DNA from: Pavlovales sp. CCMP2436
Lineage: Eukaryota; Haptophyta; Pavlovophyceae; Pavlovales
DNA: 13,826 bases
Assembly: GCA_026770615.1 (NCBI GenBank)
Contig: MU631425.1
Span: 1-13,826 of the forward strand
Direction: 5' to 3'
This document shows positions 7,726 through 13,438 of the stretch, one piece after another. The notes under the pieces were generated by a model. The model saw nothing but the letters and a program-made list of their open reading frames with translations, was not told where the DNA came from and ran no database searches. A program made the translations under genes and the position numbers. Every line of letters begins with the position of its first letter. The stretch's first letter is position 1.

Positions 7726-8477
7726 TTACAGAGTCTTTACGACCCACTTGAGTTCAGGGCACATCTCGTGCGTGGCCGCTCCAAACCTTTTTGTCAACTC
7801 CTCAAAGCCCCCCTCACTCACCAGGTCGAGTGGGACAAGCAACCCGTCAAAAATCAGGGCAACCCGCATGTCGTTCTCAATGGTATCCCACGCGAGACTG
7901 AGACAGTGGTGCTCCAACGTCTGCCATGCCCGCGACAGGAGTTGTATCTTGCCCTTGTCACCGCCTTTTGTGCAAACTTTGCGAAGCTCGGCCATGTGCG
8001 GGTCTACCCACAGCGAGTTTGCAATCACAAGCGATTCCTTTCGGAGGCATGTTAGGAATGGATCTTTGTCGTACCCTCCATGTACTGCTCTGTTGATCAT
8101 CAATTTTACTTCCTCCATAGACTTACCTGTCGTTCCACTTACCATTTCTCTCACACCTTTGACATCCTGTGCGAGTTTCTTCAAGGTTGGTACACGGTCT
8201 TTTGAGTCCATGCAACCTAGCGATAGCCAGCATGAGGCAGGGGGCTGCGCCGGCCATGTCAACGTCCGCATAGTTGTTACGAGCTTAACTTTGAACGGAG
8301 AAGTTTCGGACATCCCTGTAGAGATGCCGAGCGCCACTTCATCTCGCCGTCCGTACCTCTCATCCATCGACCTCCCGGTGCACAAGCATAAGCCCTCCCG
8401 TATTCTGTCCCGCACGGAAGCTTTTCCGCCAGTAGGTTCGTGGTCTGGCTGTGAACTACTTCACGAGATCCACTTCG
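7726..8477 (-). pseudogene. Family-A-like (TV-Pol-like) DNA polymerase domain, split over three frames
   Basis: The palm-like motifs sit in order on the minus strand but in different frames. Frame one (8477-8280) has a segment with YGRAYA and WMRGTDGEMKWRSASLQG, ending TAA at 8277-8279. Frame two carries YADVDMAG at 8272-8249, a motif-A-like Asp-x-Asp, and runs to TAA at 8123-8125. Frame three, open to TAA at 7726, carries EEVKLMINRAVHGG (about 8112-8071), resembling the K....N...GG helix of motif B, then QTLEHH, and LIFDGLLV (about 7857-7834) in the motif C position. This resembles the TV-Pol family described in transposon/virus elements and found in PLVs. The longest frame alone (from 8415) lacks motif A. 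It lies downstream of the helicase with frames overlapping, so both may once have been one polypeptide. Confidence 0.5.
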
Positions 8478-9139
8478 TCAGCTGGCGTCTCCGCTGTGAT
8501 ACAACTGGTATCTATCATCTCGTAAAAGTTGCAATCCTTCTGCTCGTCGTCTTCGTCACAGTCGAGGGTGCAATCGTCGTCTTCGTCACAGTCGGGGATG
8601 CAATCGTCGTCGTCGTCGTCGACAAACGTGCTCGCTTTCAGCACCTTTTTGGCATTAGGGACCGTAACAACTTTACACTCCACGTTAAGGCTACGGTAGT
8701 ACTCGAGTTTGTCCTTGCTGGGCGGAGATGTAACCACGATTTCCTTCACACTCACCAACGCGCCATCGCGAAGCACACCGATGTTGGCTATGAACCTGCC
8801 GTCGCCGACAGGGTATTCACACCGCACTTGCACGCCCGGGACGCTGCACTCCATGAATGCCTTGGCCTTATACATCCGGTGGTCAGCGCTCTCACCATGG
8901 TAATTTGGCTTGATGCCGGTCTCGACAATCACCAGCTGGTTGAGGCTCTGGATTCGCGAAATTGCCACATAAAGCATCTTGATGTCCCACATCCGTGCAA
9001 AGTCTATAAACAGCCGACGCCCTTTGAATGTAATCCCCTGGTACGCGTGCACGGTGCTAGTTGGTGATTTTGTGATTGATTTGCCGATGTGCTGTTTGAG
9101 ATCTTGCCCTTGATACACCGGAGCCAAACTATCTGACAC
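8456..9139 (-). CDS. SF1 helicase, C-terminal part (motifs V and VI) with nuclease-like and Asp/Cys-rich tail
   Basis: This frame holds the second half of the helicase whose ATP-binding half lies in the preceding frame. Motif V is STVHAYQGITFKG at residues 28-40 and motif VI is MLYVAISRIQSLNQLVI at 55-71, both typical of Pif1/RecD-like SF1 enzymes. Residues 105-165 (GRFIANIGV, then VKEIVVTSPPSKDKLEYY) resemble a PD-(D/E)xK or CoiA-like nuclease core, with Asn where such folds usually have the catalytic Asp. Residues 174-203 are a run of Asp and Cys made of a duplicated ten-residue unit. The only start in this frame near the break is GTG at 9139; the frame stays open to about 9180. It should be read as a continuation rather than an independent gene. 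Confidence 0.75.
   Translation of the reverse strand: MSDSLAPVYQGQDLKQHIGKSITKSPTSTVHAYQGITFKGRRLFIDFARMWDIKMLYVAISRIQSLNQLVIVETGIKPNYHGESADHRMYKAKAFMECSVPGVQVRCEYPVGDGRFIANIGVLRDGALVSVKEIVVTSPPSKDKLEYYRSLNVECKVVTVPNAKKVLKASTFVDDDDDDCIPDCDEDDDCTLDCDEDDEQKDCNFYEMIDTSCITAETPADEVDLVK
8545..8604. repeat. 30-bp tandem repeat encoding Asp/Cys units
   Basis: Two 30-bp copies (8545-8574 and 8575-8604) differ at two positions and are followed by further CGT repeats to about 8620. On the minus strand each encodes a ten-residue unit of the type CxxDCDEDDD. Four of the Cys residues in the helicase tail come from these units. Confidence 0.9.
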
Positions 9140-10439
9140 AAACCGTGACCCAATTTTGCAAATCCGTATGGGGAACCTGCTTTACACACCGCCACGTTAT
9201 CTGCCCATTGGTGTCTGGCTCCACCTCAAAATTGTAATCGAGCGCCACGTTTGAATACGTATTTGCCGGCTTCATATCGAGCTCTCCTGTGCTGGCACGG
9301 GTGTTTCGCGCAATGTACGCCTTTTTTGCATCGTCGGTTGCAAAGTTCATCTCGTCCAGGCAAGTAGCCGTCTTGCACCGGCAGTGCTCAATCAGCCCGT
9401 GTTTGCAGTGGACGCACATGCGTGTCGCCGCTGGTATCACGTCGCCCTCTGCTGCGCTGTACTCCTCACATGCTTGGTTGCGCGATTGCACATTTTCCGG
9501 ATTGTTAAACCGTACTGCATCCCTGATTGTCCGCCTCGCCATCAAGATCGAGTCATCTGGGTATTCGTCATTTAAATCGGGAGCCTGTGTGTTTACGTAG
9601 AAGCCGCCCGCCGTGTGTTCGATGATGCTTCGGATGTTCCCACACAGCTCGATAAGCGCTGGTTCGTTGGTGCGCCTCACGCCGGGCACGTGGCAGATTC
9701 GCATTCCCTCGACGTTCATTGATGCACTTCCAATCGGCTCGATCTGCATGGGTGCGCCGGTGTTCTCCGAGTAGTCGCCTATGTAGATCAGTTTCGCCCC
9801 CCACTTTGTTGCAGTTTTCTCAATTGAGCGACGGTCAGCCTGTGAAAGCATCGTCGCCTCGTCAACGAATATCACGGCCGGAGGGTGCACGTCAAGGTCG
9901 ATGCCCTTCTCTGTCTTTGGCGGCGCTTTACCGGTGATTCGCGGGTGGCACATTGTTTGCGGGAACTCAAGCGCCGCAACCACTCGGAGCTGCTGAGTTG
10001 GAGAGCAGAAGATGGTGTTGCTGAGTCCACCATCCATTACCAGGTTTGAGAGCGTGGTCGTTTTACCGCTCCCGGCCCAGCCCGTTATCATCGTCGGCTT
10101 GCACGAGTCGTGGTTTAGCGGGCCAAGCAGGTCGGTCCGTCGCGGGTTGAAATGCTGCAAGATCTCGTTATTGTGAGCGTCCGGGAGCAGCGACAGCACC
10201 GATATTGGCACCGACAAATCTTCTTCTACCTCGTCGTCATCGTCGTTAGTTTTAATTTTTGCCGAGCCGCATTTGAGCCCGTTCAACGTGCGGGTTGCAC
10301 AAATCATGGGCATTGACCCCTGGCTTTTCATGATGAAGTGCGGAAGGAGTCGCTTGTCGTAATCAAGCGAATCATCGATCATTGCGTAAACACCGTCGGT
10401 CACTGCCTCGATCGGGTTCGGGATGAGCATCAGCTGCAT
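9129..10439 (-). CDS. SF1 helicase, N-terminal part (motifs I-IV)
   Basis: The product is the ATPase core of a Pif1/RecD-like superfamily 1 DNA helicase used in replication. Counting from ATG 10439: motif I GWAGSGKTTT at 120-129, motif II VIFVDEATML at 189-198, motif III IYIGDYSE at 218-225, and an Arg pair at 255-256 followed by a motif-IV-like helix. A Cys/His cluster (C342, C345, H346, H352, C353, C355, C360) is inserted before motif V. The frame stops at TAG 9129, before motifs V and VI, which lie in the next frame. The frame is open back to a GTG at 10787, but that part is a shadow of the 289-aa frame. The ATG at 10439 overlaps the TGA of the preceding frame as ATGCAGCTGA. Confidence 0.85.
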   Translation of the reverse strand: MQLMLIPNPIEAVTDGVYAMIDDSLDYDKRLLPHFIMKSQGSMPMICATRTLNGLKCGSAKIKTNDDDDEVEEDLSVPISVLSLLPDAHNNEILQHFNPRRTDLLGPLNHDSCKPTMITGWAGSGKTTTLSNLVMDGGLSNTIFCSPTQQLRVVAALEFPQTMCHPRITGKAPPKTEKGIDLDVHPPAVIFVDEATMLSQADRRSIEKTATKWGAKLIYIGDYSENTGAPMQIEPIGSASMNVEGMRICHVPGVRRTNEPALIELCGNIRSIIEHTAGGFYVNTQAPDLNDEYPDDSILMARRTIRDAVRFNNPENVQSRNQACEEYSAAEGDVIPAATRMCVHCKHGLIEHCRCKTATCLDEMNFATDDAKKAYIARNTRASTGELDMKPANTYSNVALDYNFEVEPDTNGQITWRCVKQVPHTDLQNWVTVCVR

Positions 10440-10450
10440 TTGAGCTGCAT
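10429..10450. repeat. 11-bp tandem duplication at a frame junction
   Basis: On the minus strand ATGCAGCTCAA (10450-10440) is followed by ATGCAGCTGAT (10439-10429), eight identical bases and then two differences. The unit length is not a multiple of three, and the repeat lies exactly where the 289-aa frame ends and the helicase frame becomes the conserved one. Confidence 0.85.
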
Positions 10451-11299
10451 CCGCTGCCCGGCCACCACATACGCGCTGACGTGAGCGAGTGTATTGATCT
10501 TGTCCGATGGGTGCTGGATCTCGATGGTACCTTTGCCGAGCGTCCTGATGCAAATGCGGTCCTTTTGGAGACGAAGGTCCTCGTTGGCCATTGCAAAAAA
10601 CTGCTCGGCCGTGTGCTTTGACCCGTTGATGTGAACACGGTTGTTGCTGTTCACGTGCATCCCAAGTCCCACTGCTTTTGCGTAGTGAGGGATATTGCTG
10701 TATTTCTGGTATGATTCTATGGTAAACTCGATGGGAATCAAGCTGTAGCTCACAAGCGCGACCAGCCCATTGAACCGCACTCCGCACGCCATGAGGAACC
10801 GTGCTTCTATGAAAGTCAGCACTCTGGGGAGGCGAGTTTCTTCGAGGTCTACTACATTGATAGTGTAAAGCCGCCTGATCGTGTCTGCGACCTTTTCGTC
10901 TGTCAGCCCGCTCAAATCCAGGTTTGCGTTAAAGCTGCCGAGGTGCTCTTCAATTGCGGTCGAGTTTATGCCTGTCAAATCTACACTGTCTTGATCGATG
11001 ACGAGCAGTCCTTCCAAGCGCTTTGCGGCAAGCATGTCGATCATTTCTTGCTGGCTCGTTATCAGGAAGCTCTCTGCCACTCTACCCATGCACAGGCCCT
11101 CTGATCCCATGAAACGGTGATTGATTGGGTCAAATGCGTGAGTGTACGCCTTTGCCTGATCAAAGTTACCGATGGATTCGTGGACAGTTCGGTTTCTTGT
11201 GTATTTTATCGCGAATTTTGATTCCACCTCGTCGTACAATTGGAAGCAAGCCCGCCCTGTGAGCAGTGGAGCCGATACAACAATCGAGATGATTGCCAT
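10430..11299 (-). CDS. Unknown 289-aa protein, likely N-terminal region of the helicase polypeptide
   Basis: The frame runs from ATG 11299 to TGA 10430 and reads as genuine protein, with mixed alpha/beta composition, but I recognise no family. It includes GSEGLCMGRVAESFLI near residue 65, a helix-rich middle with LPRVLTFIEARFLMACGVRF near 155-175, and a C-terminal part with SKHTAEQFFAMANEDLRLQ. It ends inside an 11-bp duplication that brings the helicase frame into register, so the two could be one large replication protein (N-terminal domain plus helicase) split by mutation, or two genes coupled by stop-start overlap. A primase or origin-binding role would suit its position, but no catalytic motif supports it. 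Confidence 0.65.
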   Translation of the reverse strand: MAIISIVVSAPLLTGRACFQLYDEVESKFAIKYTRNRTVHESIGNFDQAKAYTHAFDPINHRFMGSEGLCMGRVAESFLITSQQEMIDMLAAKRLEGLLVIDQDSVDLTGINSTAIEEHLGSFNANLDLSGLTDEKVADTIRRLYTINVVDLEETRLPRVLTFIEARFLMACGVRFNGLVALVSYSLIPIEFTIESYQKYSNIPHYAKAVGLGMHVNSNNRVHINGSKHTAEQFFAMANEDLRLQKDRICIRTLGKGTIEIQHPSDKINTLAHVSAYVVAGQRMQLKCS

Positions 11300-11329
11300 G
11301 CTGTACTACTGAGTGTTCATGCGTGCAGC

Positions 11330-11512
11330 CTAGACTTGCTTGTCACTAAACAGCTCTTTCCACTCGCTAAATTCGCTGTGGAACACGAACACGTCGCCGT
11401 TTAAAGTCCGGATAGATTGCCCCGACTTGCAGCTGGCCGAAGGGGTTACGAGGCTCACCTCGCCGCATGCGGCTAACTCCTCACGTTTTGCGTGCATCTG
11501 CGCCGCATCCAA
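11330..11512 (-). CDS. C-terminal fragment of upstream unknown protein
   Basis: A 60-codon frame with only TTG at its start (11512) and an internal ATG at residue 6, ending TAG at 11330. Its residues read naturally as the continuation of the 11481-12083 frame if one base of the A6 run at 11522-11527 (minus strand) is not read; the joined stretch keeps an even mix of Lys, Ala, Val and Glu. It ends 30 bp before the ATG of the 289-aa gene. I treat it as the displaced tail of the preceding gene, not as an independent gene. Confidence 0.5.
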   Translation of the reverse strand: MDAAQMHAKREELAACGEVSLVTPSASCKSGQSIRTLNGDVFVFHSEFSEWKELFSDKQV

Positions 11513-12083
11513 TTTTATAACTTTTTTCGGATGTGAACACCCAGTTGCCAGCTTGCATGTTTACAACGTGCACCGGGGACACGAGGAAGGCGGTGATGCC
11601 GGTGCGGGAGACACCGTTCTCCTTCTCGTTTGTTAGCCGTGGGTTGTCAACGCGCCAATACACTTCACGGCTCGTTTGCAGCGGGCATATGAACTGAATG
11701 TACGCAGCGCTGCTCGCAACTACGATCTCCATCAATGTCGCGTTGTCGCCGTGCTTTAGCCCTCCATCTGCCACGACGCGCACATTGATTTCGTCAAGGA
11801 GTTTTATGCGGGCTTCGATGTTTTTTTGGTGTTCGTTGATCATTCGGCGCTTAAGCCTTGGCGCTGGGTCCCTGACTTCTCCTGCCTTGGGGCGGCCGGT
11901 TTTACCCACTGGGAGCAACAGCCATTCTTCCTCAATCTCGCAAATGCGGTTTTCAAACCGAGAGCGCACAATCTCAATAAGGCAGTTGATCATCGGCTCT
12001 GGGCTGGTCGCGATCCGCATACCTGCGAGCGAGGACCCTCCAGCGATTGTCACGTTTACGACCTGTGTGAATGTTATAAGCAT
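11481..12083 (-). CDS. Unknown protein fragment in the replication block
   Basis: The frame is open from 12125 (TTG) and its first ATG is at 12083, which overlaps the TAA of the 312-aa frame as ATGCTTATAA. It encodes about 200 residues to TGA 11481. The sequence looks like a real folded protein: a beta-rich start (TFTQVVNVTIAGG), an acidic helix with CEIEEEWLLLP, a long basic helix with RLKRRMINEHQKNIEARIKL, then strands. No family recognised. Both ends lie at frame changes, so it is probably the middle of one roughly 550-residue protein formed with the frames 12074-13012 and 11330-11512. Confidence 0.55.
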   Translation of the reverse strand: MLITFTQVVNVTIAGGSSLAGMRIATSPEPMINCLIEIVRSRFENRICEIEEEWLLLPVGKTGRPKAGEVRDPAPRLKRRMINEHQKNIEARIKLLDEINVRVVADGGLKHGDNATLMEIVVASSAAYIQFICPLQTSREVYWRVDNPRLTNEKENGVSRTGITAFLVSPVHVVNMQAGNWVFTSEKSYKIGCGADARKT

Positions 12084-13012
12084 GTCCGACTGGCTGAACA
12101 CCGTCCTCCACCGGGGTCGTTCCAAAATGGATCATCTTCGTCTGGAAAAATGTTGGATCCCGTGGTGCTTTGTTTTAACACTTCACTCGCAAGGTGCGCT
12201 TGCTGGTTTTCTTCATTTTCATCATGCTCCTCATCGGAGAATCGACAATCGAGTATTGGGCACTCGAGGTCGCTAGGGTGGTTGACGGTGATGCGCGCGC
12301 TCCGAATAAACGACCCGAAGACGCGCAACCCGGTCGTGGTGGACACGGTAGTCTCGACTGTGATGTAAAACGTGAGGCCTTTGTCGAGCGGGGGGCGTTG
12401 AGGGCCTGTCCTGTCGAGGCTTTTCCACTGGGACGATTCAGCTTTTGCAATATACCTCACTGAGCCTTGGTGGTCGACATCGATGTCTCTGTCGTTAAAA
12501 TCAGTTGAGCTTGTGTTTAGCGTCCAGGTCTTGTGGAGGGGTTCCTGCGGGGTTGTTTCATAAAAGGCCCGCTCGATCCTGCGGCCTTGAGTCATGAGTC
12601 GGCCGAACAGGCGATCCATGCCTTCCGAGGTGTTTAGGAGTCTGAAAGTTTTGTCAGGGGGGCCTGGCGATGTAAAAAGATTTCCACGGTTGATTGGGGG
12701 CGGAGGCGTGTTAAAAACATCCAGAAAAATCTCGCCGAGCATTTCGATTCGAGCGGGCATTTCGATCCGAGCGGGCATCCTGCGGTAGTGTGCTGGGCGG
12801 GTCCACGCGGGTCCTGCGGGCGCGGTTGGGGGCCTTGGTTGGTTGCGGGCGGGCATCTTGCGGTAGTGTGCGGGGCGGGTCCACGCGGGTCCTGCGGGCT
12901 CGGTTGGGGGCCTTGGTTGGTTGCTGGCTGGCGTCCGGCGGCGGAGGCGAGGGACACGGGCGTTTGTGGGCGCACGAATCGTGGAGGGTCCGGAGGCAGT
13001 TGCTTGGCTCAT
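12074..13012 (-). CDS. Unknown protein with Pro/Arg-rich repeat region at the N-terminus
   Basis: The 312-aa frame starts at ATG 13012 and ends TAA 12074. Residues 1-90 are low complexity, rich in Pro, Arg and Ala, with a 26-residue repeat (PAGPAWTRPAHYR core) present twice and a six-residue unit MPARIE present twice, and are probably disordered and nucleic-acid or surface interacting. Residues 90-290 are an ordered-looking domain with FLDVFNTPPPP, LTFYITVETTVS and LRVFGSFIRSARITV, plausibly beta-rich. An acidic stretch with DEEHDENEE follows. The last 15 or so residues overlap the next frame and may not belong to the original product. Family not recognised. Confidence 0.55.
   Translation of the reverse strand: MSQATASGPSTIRAPTNARVPRLRRRTPASNQPRPPTEPAGPAWTRPAHYRKMPARNQPRPPTAPAGPAWTRPAHYRRMPARIEMPARIEMLGEIFLDVFNTPPPPINRGNLFTSPGPPDKTFRLLNTSEGMDRLFGRLMTQGRRIERAFYETTPQEPLHKTWTLNTSSTDFNDRDIDVDHQGSVRYIAKAESSQWKSLDRTGPQRPPLDKGLTFYITVETTVSTTTGLRVFGSFIRSARITVNHPSDLECPILDCRFSDEEHDENEENQQAHLASEVLKQSTTGSNIFPDEDDPFWNDPGGGRCSASRTCL
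12741..12776. repeat. 18-bp tandem duplication
   Basis: ATTTCGATTCGAGCGGGC and ATTTCGATCCGAGCGGGC are adjacent with one substitution. They encode the repeated MPARIE unit of the 312-aa protein and run directly into the 78-bp repeats, with which they share the AGCGGGCAT segment. Confidence 0.9.
12771..12926. repeat. 78-bp tandem repeat, two copies
   Basis: Copies lie at 12771-12848 and 12849-12926 and differ at only a few positions. A third unit after 12927 begins similarly and then diverges. The unit is 26 codons, so expansion keeps the frame of the 312-aa protein, consistent with the frame having been translated when the repeat arose. Confidence 0.9.
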
Positions 13013-13150
13013 CGAGGGTCTGGTATGATATGGCCAGAGATAATAATTCTCCGAGAAAAAACACGCACGTCATCTTTTTTGAGTTGGTGAGATTTTTTGT
13101 CGGACCGAGGGATTTTAGGATCTTGGGTGATTCTGGGATCTGGGAGGTTT
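13013..13150. other. Short spacer upstream of the 312-aa gene
   Basis: This 138-bp spacer lies between two minus-strand genes and should hold the promoter of the 312-aa gene. It contains degenerate repeats of a GGGAT/TTGGGTGATTCTGGGATCTGGG type. No sharp promoter motif is visible. Confidence 0.35.
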
Positions 13151-13438
13151 TCAAAGATAGCACTCATCGAGGGTTTCGAGGGCTTCGAGAAGGTCTATCG
13201 AAGGATCTTGGCCGATGCGGTGCCTGGCTGTGCGGACGCGGCATTGAAGCCTGTAGCAGAGCGCGCACGTCCCCCGCATGGTTATCGCGCCTGACCTTTG
13301 GCGGCGGTGGTTCATCTCGTTTGCCGATTTTGGTTCCGAGCATTCTTTGCACATATGGACGGCATCCGCGTTTGCAAAGACAGTGACACCGAGGCGAGGG
13401 CGAATCTTCATTTCATGGCGGCTGGGCATTGGCGACAT
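13151..13438 (-). CDS. Small CxxC...CxxC zinc-finger-like protein
   Basis: From ATG 13438 this encodes 95 residues (MSPMPSRHEMKIRPRLGV at the start); the frame itself is open to a GTG at 13483. It contains MCKECSEP and, 27 residues after the first pair, GTCALCYRL, giving C-x2-C-x27-C-x2-C with a basic middle that includes NHRRQRS. This is the spacing of a treble-clef or zinc-ribbon finger, as in HNH-associated and small regulatory Zn proteins; PLVs often encode a small Zn-ribbon protein. No HNH catalytic His-Asn-His pattern is evident. It is the most upstream gene of the minus-strand block and may be an early regulator; that is inference. Confidence 0.5.
   Translation of the reverse strand: MSPMPSRHEMKIRPRLGVTVFANADAVHMCKECSEPKSANEMNHRRQRSGAITMRGTCALCYRLQCRVRTARHRIGQDPSIDLLEALETLDECYL

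Noticed and set aside
7601..9067. Long 488-codon plus-strand frame over the polymerase and helicase C-terminal region
   Set aside because: Its product is low-quality (Val/Ser-rich runs opposite the Asp codon repeats) with no motif, whereas the minus strand carries helicase motifs V and VI and polymerase motifs here.
9004..9195. A 63-codon minus-strand frame overlapping the helicase break
   Set aside because: It spans the break region but is the third frame; neither helicase half continues in it, and its residues do not resemble the helicase.
8456..10439. Small introns as the general explanation for the helicase and polymerase frame changes
   Set aside because: GT...AG pairs of 11-20 bp can be found near some junctions, but they are too short and frequent to mean anything, and the A6 junction at 11522 has no pair of suitable length.
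10440..10787. N-terminal extension of the helicase frame back to GTG at 10787
   Set aside because: This part lies opposite in phase to the convincing 289-aa frame, is rich in Arg, Gln and Ser without structure, and starts with GTG; it is a shadow.
12790..13386. Plus-strand 198-codon frame over the repeat region
   Set aside because: Gly/Arg/Leu-rich product of GC-rich repeats with no ordered segment; the minus-strand frame has an ordered downstream domain.
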